Origin: Onthophagus taurus
Taxonomy: Eukaryota > Arthropoda > Insecta > Coleoptera > Scarabaeidae
DNA: 64,000 nt
Assembly (NCBI RefSeq): GCF_036711975.1
Contig: NC_091968.1
Coordinates: 8,060,001-8,124,000 of the forward strand
Direction of reading: 5' to 3'
Below, one piece after another: positions 46,374 through 58,600 of this stretch. Below the pieces are notes generated by a model that was not told where the DNA came from, made no database searches, and saw only the letters and a program-made list of their open reading frames with translations. The position numbers and the translations under genes are program-made. How positions within the stretch are numbered: position 1 is the stretch's first letter; the number at the start of each line of letters is the position of its first letter.

Positions 46374-48226
46374 GCTGATTTTTTACCGAGTTTAACAGGT
46401 TTGCGTGGTATTTTTGATATTAACGAATTGGAGGGCCTCAAAAAGATCACATAACCCCGAATTTGGTCCGATTTTTTTACTATTTATTACTTTTTTATAA
46501 CTGAAACGTACAAAATCGATTTTTCAATATATAAACACCGTTCAACTTGAACTTTAAGCGAAACGCTCCTCCAATCGGGTGAGGTTATTGTGAAGACACT
46601 ACGCGAGCGTACATCGATTTTATATACAAAACGGAGGGGATACAAGATAATATACAAAAACGAATATACAACTGAATACGCATTTAAAACGTTTTAACGG
46701 CAAAAATGTACGCTTTTATCTGTTATCTAGTATATCTAAAGTATGCGGTGTTGAAATTTTTTAGGTTATAAATCTAAAGACTTAAACGCGTTCATTTTTA
46801 GGTTATAAATAGAGCTATTTTGACGTTTCTTTAAATTTCGCGGTGTTGACCTATTGTTTATTAAACATCTCTAATAGATGGCGTTAATTTGTTTAGTTTA
46901 AAATATTTTCATACAAATATAATAATAAGCATATATTTCATTAAATTATTCTTTAATAACTAAGTTAATCTGTTTTTTTATTAATTTTTGTGTAATAAAT
47001 TTAAAATTATACATAAATTAATTAATTACTTTTTCCTTTTCTATATTATTCAATTCTCTAAATAAATCATTAATCAAAACACGCACAAATCGCATTTAAA
47101 AGAGTTTGTTTAAAATAATCTAATTAATTCAAATTAATTAATCAATTTTATATCTATTTCAATCCACCAATCAAATCTTTCTATGTTTTGTCTCCATTTC
47201 ATAATTTCTAATTTCATTCTACTTATAGCGCCATCTTTGTGCTAACTACAGTATTAACAACAACTGTCAAAAAGTAAGAAAATGTCAAAGAAAACTCAAC
47301 GAAACGAAACGTAGGAAAGAAATGCCGAAATTAGTCAAGTTTTTTTAAATCGTACCAACGAGTTCGTCGCGTAAGTTTAACAGGTTTGCGTGGTATTTTT
47401 GATATTTTCGAATTGGGGGGTCTCAAAGAGATCACAACCCCGAATTCGGTCCGATTTTTTTACTATTTATTACTTTTTTCTAACTGAAACGTACAAAATT
47501 GATTTTTCAATACATAAACACCGTTCAACTTGAACTTTAAGCTAGGTTATAAATAGAATATTTTGACGTTTCTTTAAATTTCGCGGTGTTTACCTACGGT
47601 TTACTCAACATCGCTAATAGATGGCGTTAATTCGTTGTTTAAAATATTTTCATACAAATATCACAATAAGCATATATTTCATTAAATTATTCTTCAATAA
47701 CTCAGTAAATCCGTTTTTTATTAATTTTTGTGTAATAAATTTAAAATTAAACATAAATTAATTAATTACTTTTTCCTTTTCTATATTATTCAATTCTCTA
47801 AATAAATCATTAATCAAAACACGCACAATTCGCATTTAAAAGAATTTGTTTAAAATAATCCAATTAATTCAAATTAATTAATCAATTTTATATCTATTTC
47901 AATCCACCAATCAAATCTTTCTATTTCTTGTCTCCATTTCATTCTACTTATAGCGCCATCTTTGTCCTAACAACAGTATTAACAACAACTGTCAAAAAGT
48001 AAGAAAACGTCAAAGAAAACTCAACGAAACGAAACGTACGAAAGAAATGCCGAAATTATTCGAGTTTTTTTGAATCGTACCAACGAGTTCGTCGCGTGAT
48101 AAGTGAAAGGTGCGGTTTTACTAATCGAGTGCCGGTTGTCTTTCGTCGAAATGTCGCTGTTCGGGTGTATGTCGATCGTCGTTCTCGAATTGATGTGAAA
48201 AGGGCCCGGAAATAATAAAAGAAAAA
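46374..48226. promoter_or_regulatory. Divergent AGPAT/HERC2 upstream region, tandemly duplicated
   Basis: 46389-47373 and 47374-48097 are direct tandem copies. Both start AGTTTAACAGGTTTGCGTGG and end CGAGTTCGTCGCGT. Copy 2 lacks about 250 bp present in copy 1 after AACTTTAAGC. Each copy ends with a short ATGCCGAAATTA upstream ORF of nine codons. Because the two host genes diverge from this interval, each now has a duplicated proximal or distal control region. Other than AATTAATTAA tracts, no motif is assigned. Confidence 0.8.
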
Positions 48227-51200
48227 ATGTCTCACATTGAGACGAAACTGAGGGCTCAACCTCGACTTGATCCGAAATGGCTTAAAACTGATCTTCGCGC
48301 TGCGTTTGGATCGCAACAAGGTCTAAGCGAGTTATGGAATGGGTTGGTTAGGGATGGGGAATTGACGGGGCCTTTTTCTGATGGATTATTGAATAGTGCG
48401 GGTGTTATTTCTAGGAAAGGTGAACGGGGGAAATATTATTGCGGATTACGGGTAAGTTTCAAAAACGCGAATGATTTAAATGAAATTACCAACAATTTTT
48501 TATAGGTTTTAACTTGCACATGTTGTGATGGAATTTGTGGGCCACAAAGTGGATGTAATTGTCAACCATGTAAAGGATTAGATGCTGAGGAATCGTTAGG
48601 GAAGCAAGATGCTAAAAAAGTACCACCAACACCGCAGTTTTTGTTGGATTCTTGGACTTGGGGACCCCAGCCAAGTAATTTTAATTCATTTTATATTGGT
48701 TTGATTCTTATTTTTTTAAATTTTAGCTCATGAACAATTAAAATCATTCATAATCAGCCTTAATCATGAACAAAAGCGTCTTTCTCTCGACGTTTCTTCA
48801 ACTTGCCTATCATTAACTCGCCTTCAACAAAGGTTAACAATCTTCCGACGTTATTTTGAGGCGTTCAGTCGAGTGACATCAAACGAAAATAAACTGAATG
48901 GGGCAGGAAGTAAGCGCCCGAGCGCAGCCGATCAACCGTCCACCCCAAAAATTTCATCTTTAAAACGCAAAATAATCGTAAATGCAGATCCTGCTTCAAG
49001 TCTTGCAAGGGTTGGATCAAGAGCAGCTCTTAATTTTTCATTTGCATTTTTAAAACGAGCTTGGAGGTTGGGTGAAGATGTCGATTTATGCGGCGAGCTT
49101 TTATCAGAATCTCTTGAAGCTTTACAATTACTTCCGGTTGCTAGCTTGTTTGATGAGGGTCAAGTTTCGGCCGTTTGGCTTGAAGTTGTTGATAGATCGG
49201 TGAAGTTTTTAAGACAAGTTGTTACAGGGTAAAATAAAATTTTATTCAAAATAATTTTATTTGTTATATAAATTTAATTTTTAGAGAGATAACAAATAAT
49301 CGCCAATTTTGTGAAGTTCCCCTTCAAGATCAACACGTCTCTTTAAATCTCCTTTTAGAGTTAGCTTTGCAAAAAGGAACGTTGAGCAGCGTTTTAGATT
49401 GTGTACTTTTGCTGTTACAGTTGTGGGAGAAAAAAAATTATTCCAATGATAATCGTTCGGTTTTGGTGTCAGTAACAGCTCCAATATTTTCGTTTCTTCG
49501 ACGATTTGAAGAGATATCGCCTGAAAAACCTATCGATTCTATGTTGGGCGATGAAAAAAATGAATTGTTAAATTGTAATCAATTACTATTGAAGTATTTG
49601 GATGTCGCGGAAGTTGTTGAGGAGGAAATTGACGTCCGTCAAGCGGCTGTGCTTTTATTAGCTCATTTGGATCGATTGGCAACACCACATTTACCATCAC
49701 AATCTTTTAATAAGGTTAAAAGTGATTTTTTTATGTGGTTGAAGTTAGAATCAGATTTGTTTTTTTACAGTCAACCAGACAGATACTTAAAACGAGTATT
49801 AAATAATTATTTTTCTTAACATTCAGAGAGTGTAAACCCTGGAACTATATAACAAATTGATTTAACCCTTCTAGTACCTGTATACGAAAGGACATACAAA
49901 AATTTAAAGTGGTGACCATTTTCATAATTCAAATGGAACGCCCTGTATTTTATTACATTTTTGTAATCTTTGTTCAATTTTAGACCAATTGTTACATACC
50001 CTATATAAGTTGAGTCATTTTTGAGATATTAATTTTTTTTGAAAAAACATGACAGCTGCTTTCAATAATGTATAAATCATCTTCTATCTATCTATTACAT
50101 AATGCAATAGACATTATGGTAAAATCTCCAAAGGGTTTGGCGTTCTCAGTCCAAACTTTTTTTTTTATGACCTTTTATATTTTTTCATCACCTTGATGTT
50201 AGCTTGCTTAGTTTTTCAGTTATAAGTAGGGCACGGAACTTTTGTAACAAAACGATACGATTTCCCCCCTCCACTCGTTCTCAGCAGAAAATTTCATACA
50301 AAAGTTGTTCTAAATTAAATTCTAAAACAATTTTCTCAATAAAAAATATATAAAAATAGATATATACAAATTTTTTGGACGTTATGATCTTAATTATTGA
50401 TCAAATCAAAAATTTTTATTAACAATATTTGTTTAGAATTACTTCAGGAACAGTGTTTGTTAATAAAATTTTTTGCTAACTTGAAATTTTAATTTCCCTC
50501 TGAATAGTATGCTATCAAAATTAATTATCTCGATAATTATTGTTTTTATCAAAAAATGTTTTAAATAAAATTTGTTTCAATTTCGATTTTGAATCTATTA
50601 TCTTAATAAAAAAATTTTACATCTCTATTAATTAAGCATATAAGTATGATTATGTATAAAAACGGAAAAATTATTATTTTGAGGTTATCTCCTTGATTAT
50701 TGATTAAATCAAAAAAAAATTGTTGACAAAGTTTGTTTAGAATTGTTTCAGGAACAATTTTTGTTAACACAATTTTTTTCTGACTTGAAATTTTAATTTC
50801 CCACTGAACAGTATGCTACAAAAATTAATATTTTTGAGGTTATATCCTTATTGTTGATTTAATCAAAAAATGTTAACAAAATTTGTTTAGAATTACTTCA
50901 GGAACAGTGTTTGTTAATACAATTTTTTGCTAACTTGAAATTTTAATTTCCCACTGAACAGTATGCTGTTCTTTTAATCAAGATTTTCTGAGAACGAGTG
51001 GAGGGGGCAAATCGTATCGTTTTGTTACAAAAGTTCTAAATTAATGCGAAAGATTTTAAGGGGTGATTTTTTCAGCGAAAATTAAGGTGGTCTTTCATAC
51101 AATTTTTTGGTCAAAACCTCTTCTCCAAGTTATATCTTTCTAAAGTTAAGGGAAAAAATCTGCAACTTTCTTATCTCTTGACATTTTACAACTAACAAAT

Positions 51201-54200
51201 TTTTAGTTTGATCACAAAAAAAAAAATAATGCTGAGATCAATTTGACATAACTTCATTTTTTGACTACTAATAACCAATCTCTGAATTAATTCGCCTGAG
51301 TCTGTGTATTATTTTATTTTTTTCAAACTAACAATTTTAAGAGAAAATGACAAGAGACAAAAAAGTTGCGTATTGAATACCTCTATTTAACGCATTTAGT
51401 CCCACTGGTGTGAAAACGCACCAGCGTTTTTAAAATTATTTTCCAGCCATACATTACCAGATTTCAAGGTGCTAGCTAACACTATAAGGTTGTTAGGCTA
51501 TACATATCAAAATATTTCATAATTCTTGATATTTAAACCATATTTGCATCATTTCTTTTCTATTGAACATTTCTGTTCAAAATATACAATAGAAATAAAA
51601 CTATTTTTAGTGTATAAAATTCTTAAAAATTTTGACATTTGCAAGTTTTTAGTGCATATTTTCCTCATATATATCTTGAAACGCGAAATAAAAATATGAA
51701 TTCTGAAAATACGTCTTGAAACATTAATGGTGCAAAAACACACCATTGGAATGATTGATGAGATATAAGGATTACATTATCTTTCATATTATCAGAAACC
51801 AGTTTAGACGCATTTATTCGGCGAATTCCCTAGAAATAGTCGTTTATGGACATAGTGTGTCAATATACAGGGTGATTCACATAAGAACCGACACAGAGCA
51901 GGGATATGTAGTGGACAAGAAATTAAGATGATTTAACGCAACTTATCTCTATACTAAGTTGTACCCCTGAGGAGTTATAGGCCTCCAAAGTTGGGTCTTA
52001 AATTTTTAAAACATTGAATATCAAGTTTTTAAAGAGAAAAACGTAAACACATTCTGATGCAAAATATTATAGGGGTTGATTTTTAATAAATCAACCCTAA
52101 ATTTCATTCTTCCAAATTCCTCCATAGTGTATTTATTAAAGAAAAATAATTTTTTCCCCTAATTTTAGAGGGCTGTAACTTGGAGGGGAAGTGGTTTTGA
52201 CCAAAAAGTTATATGAAAGACCCCCTAATTTTCGTTGAAAAATCACTCCTTAAAATCTTTCGCAACAACTTAGATACACCCTGTATATCTATGTAAAAAA
52301 TTAAGTTGGACTAATTTTATCGAATGAAATCTTCAAAAAATTGTCAACTTATTTCAAAAAAAAAAAGCGAGTTCTCTTTGAAAAATAACGTCTTTACTCG
52401 AGTTCTACGAATTATAACTATAAAAAACTATTGATTTTATGGAAATTTTAACAAAAATTAAGAAAAAACAAAGTTTATCTGTTCATAAAATTGCTCTAGA
52501 CCAGTGGTTCTTAACCTGTGGGTAATTACCCCTTGGAGGGTAAAATGTCAATATGGGATGGGTAATATTTAATATTTATTTTCCGGTCTACCGGAAGTAG
52601 ACCATAACTTCGTTATTTTAAATGGAATGCTATAGTTTTTATTACACCTTTTAATTGTACGTAAAAAAATAGGTTGACTTCCATAAAAGTTATTGGTACC
52701 TAGCGTTCTTCGTTTTCGAGTTATTTTGATTTTAAGTTTTTTTTGGCAAATTTCACCATGCTCTTTAAAACCCCATATCCCATCCAACGTTCATTCAAAA
52801 AAGCTCTAAATTGGCACGATTACTCTTCAGATGCTGTCAAATAGATTGTCATTTGTTGTATCAGAGTATCTTATACGGGTGGTCAAAAATTGAATTAGTT
52901 TTAAAAAATTTTAAATGGAACGCCCCTTATTTTATGATTTTTCCGTTTTTTCCATAAACCGTTTATAATGATCAGGGCACGGAACTTTTGTAACAAAACG
53001 ATACGATTTCCTCCCTCCACTCGTTCTCAGTGGCGTCCGCTGAAAAAAATCTTGATTAAAAGAACAGCATACTGTTCAGTGGGAAATTAAAATTTCAAGT
53101 TAGCAGACAATTGTATTAACAAATACTGTTCCTGAAGTAATTCTAAACCAATTTTGTTAACAACATTTTTTGATTAAATCAACAATAAGGATATAACCTC
53201 AAAAATATTAATTTTTGTAGCATACTGTTCAGTGGGAAATTAAAATTTCAAGTCAGAAAAAAATTGTGTTAACAAAAATTGTTCCCGAAACAATTCTAAA
53301 CAAACTTTGTCAACAATTTTTTTTGATTTAATCAATAATTAAGGAGATAACCTCAAAATAATACTTTTTCCGTTTTTATACATAATTATACTTAGATGCT
53401 TAATTAATAGAGATGTAAAATTTTTTTATTAAGATAATTGACGCAAAATCGAAATTGAAACAAATTTTATTTAAAACATTTTTTGATAAAAACAATAATT
53501 ATCGAGATAATTAATTTTGATAGCATACTATTCAGAGGGAAATTAAAATTTCAAGTTAGCAAAAAATTTTATTAATAAACACTGTTCCTGAAGTAATTCT
53601 AAACAAATATTGTTAATCAAAATTTTTGATTTGATCAATAATTAAGAACAACGTCAAAAAAATTTTTATATATCTAGTTTTATATATTTTTTATTGAGAA
53701 AATTGTTTTAGAATTTAATTTAGAACAACTTTTGTATGAAATTTTCTGCTGAAAACGAGTAGAGGGGGGAAATCGTATCGTTTTGTTACAAAAGTTCCGT
53801 GCCCTAATAATGATTTACATTGTATGAACAAGGTACTACACAAAACTAGATTTTGAGAAAAAAATTTTATCTAATTTTCACCTTCCACCCCCACCTCTAA
53901 ATTTTTGTATGTCCTTTCGTATATGGGTACTAGAAAGGTAAAATGAATTTTCTTATATAGTTCCAGGGTGCTACACCCTCTAAATGTCAAGAAAAATAAT
54001 TATTTAATACTCATTATAAGTATTTGTCTGGTTGATTGTAAAAAAAAACGAATCTGAATCCGCTTCATATTCGAATCTGAATCTAACTTCAACCACATAT
54101 TTTTTTAATTTAAAATTGAAAAAAAAAATTAATTTAAAACATTTATTTTATGTAATTATTTTATAGATGAACGAATGTAATTCTCGAAAAGTATGGGGTT

Positions 54201-55598
54201 GGGGTTGGTTAACCTGGAAACCGTCAATAATTCCCCAAGCGTTCGACACAATCTCCGATTTAAATATAAAACAGCTTTGTTGTTCCGAAACGATCCTCTT
54301 AGCGCTAACACATGACGGAAAAGTTTATTTCGTTTATTTCTCATCCGAATCGCCACCATGTCCTCAGTTGATCGAAACCCTTCAAGATAAAGAAGTGATT
54401 AAAATAGCTGCACACACCGAAGGGAAACACTTTATGGCTTTAACGAAAGATTCTGCGGTTTATTCCTGGGGAAATGGTGATGGCGGCCGTTTAGGTCACG
54501 GAGATAACGCCTCGAAAGATGAACCGACCCTAATTGAAGCACTACGCGGAAAAGATATCATTGATGTTCAATGTGGAGGTACATACAGCGCTGCTATTTC
54601 AACATCCGGGATTTTATACACGTGGGGAAGAGGAAATTTTGGACGTTTAGGACACGGAACATCGGAAGATTGCTTTTTACCAACAGCAGTGGCTGCGCTT
54701 CAAGAACACCGAGTGGTGAAAGTTGCTTGTGGTTCTGGAGATGCGCATACCGTGTGTATTACAAGTCAGGGGAATGTTTATAGTTGGGGTGATGGCGATT
54801 ATGGAAAGTTGGGGAGAGGCGGTTCGGATGGGTCGAAAATTCCACGATTAGTTGAGAGGCTTCAAAATTTTAATATCACCGAAGTTTATTGCGGGGGGCA
54901 ATTTAGCGTCGCGTTATCAAGTGAGGGGAAGGTTTTTACGTGGGGTAAAGGCGAAGGGTGGAGATTGGGACATTTCACTGATGATCATGTTAGGTATCCC
55001 GAATTAGTTGAAAGTTTAGAAGGTATTTATTGTTTTGTATTGCAAAATTTTATATTAAAAGAAATTGTTTTTAGATAAAAAGATAGTGTCGATAAGTTTG
55101 GGTTTTGGTCACGTTTTGGCTCTATCGGATGAAGGGGAAATTTTCGGTTGGGGTAAAAACGAGCACAAACAAGTTTGCGACAGTCAAGAGTTGTATGTGC
55201 AACAACCGAGGTTGATTGGGTCGTTAAAGGGGCAGAAAGTAATTGGGATTTGTTGCGGTCCTGTTCAAAGTTTTGCGTGGTCCAATGTTGCTCGTTCCAT
55301 TCCGCAAGTTCACATTCCATTTGTTATGGATCTCACAGAAAATACATTTAGGTAAAAATACAATGTTTTATTTAAACTTAAGCCGTCTTAAGAGACGTAC
55401 AGCTAAATCTGAAAGTTTTTAATTCTACTTTTACTGTTTGTATTCATTTAATATATCTTTTTTTTATTATTTAGGTTATTAGATCAATTATTAGAGGTCG
55501 TTTGCGAGAATTCCAATACAACAGGTTCGGTAGGATTCCCAATAAATAGAGATAAAGAATGCATAGCGGTTTCAACATTAAATCTACTACATTTACAG
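48227..55598 (+). CDS. HERC2: HERC2-type E3 ubiquitin ligase, N-terminal part (first seven exons)
   Basis: HERC2 is a giant HECT ubiquitin ligase of the DNA-damage response. Exons: 48227-48451, 48506-48674, 48727-49228, 49285-49714, 54167-55022, 55075-55351 and 55475-55598, together 861 codons with all phases consistent. Matches to the human protein: RLDPKWLKTDL...LSELWNGLVRDGEL; LDSWTWGPQP; RVGSRAALNFSFAFLKRAWR; GEDVDLCGELLSESLEAL; VWLEVVDRSVKFLRQVVTG; LQDQHVSLNLLLELALQKGT; LAHLDRLATP. The first RCC1-like domain then begins, with repeats such as SWGNGDGGRLGHGD, TWGRGNFGRLGHGTSED and SWGDGDYGKLGRGGSDG. Exon 2 has a Cys-rich insert (CTCCDGICGPQSGCNCQPC). The full protein is about 4800 aa in human, so about four fifths is missing. 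Exon 7 ends at a good donor (CAG/GTAAGAAT) and no later exon is in the window. Confidence 0.93.
50228..51036 (+). mobile_element. hAT-type MITE, copy A (right tip lost)
   Basis: It starts AGGGCACGGAACTTTTGTAA and ends with the inverse of the same end up to GAACTTTTGTAA at 51036, where the last bases are replaced by the next repeat. The interior has three tandem-like copies of a block ending TTTCCC(A/T)CTGAA(C/T)AGTATGCT. It is the inverse homologue of copy B. Confidence 0.8.
52973..53806 (-). mobile_element. hAT-type MITE, copy B, with 8-bp target duplication
   Basis: The ends are CAGGGCACGGAACTTTTGTA and the inverse TACAAAAGTTCCGTGCCCTA. ATAATGAT flanks both sides (52965-52972 and 53807-53814), the 8-bp duplication expected of hAT elements. 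It contains the same internal block repeats as copy A but in opposite orientation. There is no coding capacity in its 834 bp. Confidence 0.9.
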
Positions 55599-55671
55599 GT
55601 AAGAATATTTATTATTTAATTCTTACAAAACACAACACAACGTATTAAATCCAAATTTTTAATGAAATATG

Positions 55672-58600
55672 TTAATGTCTCTTGTTGAAATCGGAATGCG
55701 AAGTGGAACAAGTTTTCTGATCATTTTCGCTTTCTGACGCATTTCCGCTGTTTTTAGAGAAATGTTTCGTCCACATTCTTCGTGCACCTTTGTTCCAAAC
55801 GACAAAATAAACATATAAAACCACTCCTTGAATGCCTGTTGTGAAACAGAATACATATAACAAAATATTTGAATTTAAAAACGAACCGATCAAGCCGAAA
55901 ATCCACGAAAATCCCATTAAAAAGAATAAAATCACGCCTAATTTGATTCGTAACAAAATTATATTCGTTTCGGTTCCGAACGCATTCGATTTTTTATTTA
56001 AAACATTTTGAAAAATGATTACGAACATTGAAACGTTGATGGATACAATTATAATAATGGGGAGATATAAACCGAAATACAAATAATAACCGGATGGATA
56101 ACAAAGATTTTCGTAAGTGTAATTGTCAATATTGAGGTAAGCTGAAATTAAAACGGGGATTATTGCTGTTCCCCAAGCGAATACCGAACATTTTATAACG
56201 ATTGAATTCGGCTCGTTTACTAAAACTCGAACAAACTTACGATATTGTAAATAACTTATTATTAAGGCCCAACAAAATTGCGAAATAACCACGTAATGTA
56301 GTGAAATTCCTAAAATTGTACAAATTAAATATGGTTGTTCTTTTAATATGCTTAATCCGACTAAAATAATCATTTGTAAAGCGATTGCAGCTGAAAAATT
56401 TAATAAAATTTTTGTTCCAGCTGCATCTCGCCAGGTTTTCGAAAATATTGCGGTTAAAAAAATCAACAACACACTTATTAATGTTAAAGCGGCCCCGATT
56501 GACGCTAAATAATTCGTAACGATGTCATCTTCAGCTCCGACTAATAAAGCGAAATGTGTCATGTGTGAAAATTGGCATGTTTTTGTTGTTGTATCGAAAT
56601 TTACGGTTTCATCGATTTTCCAATATCCGAAAAACCCCGCCCAAGTTTCCTGATCAATTCCGTAATTCCAAAATGCACAGTTTATCGTAGCTTTATTCTT
56701 TTCAATATTTACGTCGTAACTATTTTCGAAAATAATCGGGATTTCGTAATCCAAAGAGATCGAGTTAAAACCAACTATAAAGATGCTTAAAACGTAACCC
56801 ACTTTTTTATTTGTATCGGGGTCATTAAAAAGGGCATCGTTTAAATAAATTGTTGTTACTAAATTTCTTTGATCTCCCGCTGATGATTTTATGATTTCGT
56901 TTAAGAGTTCCGGTGGGATGAAAGTTGCAAAAATTAAATTTCTTCTTGGAATTGTGTCGATTGTAATGTTTTTATGTAAACTGACTGGTTTAAATTTATT
57001 GTTTTCTTTATACAGACCTAATCCGATGATTCCACTTTTTTTCAAATCGACTATTTGTAAAATGATGTTTTCTTTAATAATTAGGGCTGAATAACCACCT
57101 TTTAGCGCAACATCAAAATTGTATAACAGCGAATCTGTTGAGTTTAATTTTAATTGAGATTCAGCCAAAGTGTTTCGATTCATTTTCGTAACCATATTTA
57201 AATTAGCAACTAATCGCTCCAAATCGAAATCGTCATTCGGTGTAACAATTTGATGGAAAATTTCAGCGACCAAATGAACATCATATGAAGTGAAATCTGA
57301 TTCCGTTGATAAGATATCATATAAAACTTCATTTTTTTCGTTAGATGTTTTATTCGATGAGAATAATTCGTGTAAGGTTGTTGTTGAATCGGGTATTTCT
57401 TGATCTTCATCTATGTTTATATCCTTGTAATCGACTTCATCCCATTTTCCACCGTATTGGAAATCCCCATGGCAAGTTCTCGTTAAAGGTTCGCCGTTTG
57501 GTTTTAAAATGATATCTAAAGGGGTTGTTGTGGTTCCGATTTCTTTCGTTGGCCAAACTATTTCAGTTCCTTTTAAAAAAACTGTTTCTGTTAAACAAAA
57601 TTTACTACTAGATAATTCGTATGAAACGATTTCATCGCGTTTCAAACTTTCCAAATCCTTTAAGAAATCGTTGTAAATAGTTTCGAGATCATTTTCGGAT
57701 GGTTTTGTTGAAATGTGTAATATAACGTTAAGTTTTTGATTCTTTAAGTAATTTTGTGTGATTTCAATTGGTCGAATTGTGAATATTTTTGATTCATCTA
57801 AACAGGTTTTAACGATTTCTAAGGTATTTGTGTGATAATTATATGGTAATTTTTGATAGGACTTTGATAAAGTATTTATCGTGACGTTTAAGACGAAGTT
57901 AAACTGGTAATCACCATCTCCTGCTATTATTTTATTGCTAGTTATAGTATTCATTTCTGGGTACAAAAATCCTTCACACCAATATTGACCAGGACCTAAA
58001 TTACTTTTAATTTGAAATTGGTAAGTAGCCACATCCCCAGAAATTTTTGAATTTTTTAGTTCTGAGTCTTTGTATCTTAATTTTATTAATGTCTCTGAAG
58101 GTTCAAAAACGTCTGTGTAACAATAAATAACGTTGCTTTCGGTTATAAAATATAATTTTAAAATATTTTGAACCGTAACCATTATTGTTTTCTCGTTTAA
58201 TTCTAAATTTATAGTCGGATTCGGGTACTTTTCAAATTTTTCTTCGCAAGATGAACATCCTGACGTGCTTTCTTTCCCGTTGCAGGATGTCTCACAATAA
58301 AGACCTTTTTTTGCTAGACAATGACAATCACTTGTCGTTCGGCAAATCTCATTGTATTGTTCGCAATAATTTTGAACGTTTCTACTTACGGGGTAAGCAC
58401 ATATTGCTGTATTTTTATCGTCGCACTTTGCTGTATCAAATGTGTTTTCTCCTGTTAAAACTATACATTCCCCATCATTAGCTGAAAGTCCAGAAAATAA
58501 TTTTCCATAATCGTCTCCGATTTCGGCCCATTGATAGTAGTCGTAAATTGGATGAGCGTGAAGGTTTGCCCAGATTTTCTTTTCTGGAGTGGTGATTAGA

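Larger units (their letters stand above)
49728..54107. repeat. Nested inverted-repeat complex filling HERC2 intron 4
   Basis: Outer arms at 49728-49905 and 53899-54107 are inverse copies (shared blocks TGTGGTTGAAGTTAGA, ATTAAATAATTATTTTTCTT and CCTGGAACTATATA). Inside them lie oppositely oriented copies of a hAT-type MITE (50228-51036 and 52973-53806). Inside those is another inverse pair (about 51044-51170 and 52140-52275, GCGAAAGATTTTAAGG). A CAGGGTG end (51868) and a hAT-like end CAGTGGTTCTTAACCTGTGG (52502) lie in the centre. The outer arms start 13 bp after the exon 4 donor and end 59 bp before the exon 5 acceptor. Confidence 0.85.

Noticed and set aside
48056-48319. 87-aa Arg-rich minus-strand ORF at the HERC2 start
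   Set aside because: It is antisense to HERC2 exon 1 and the duplicated promoter; no conserved domain, and the Arg/Ser bias mirrors the opposite strand.
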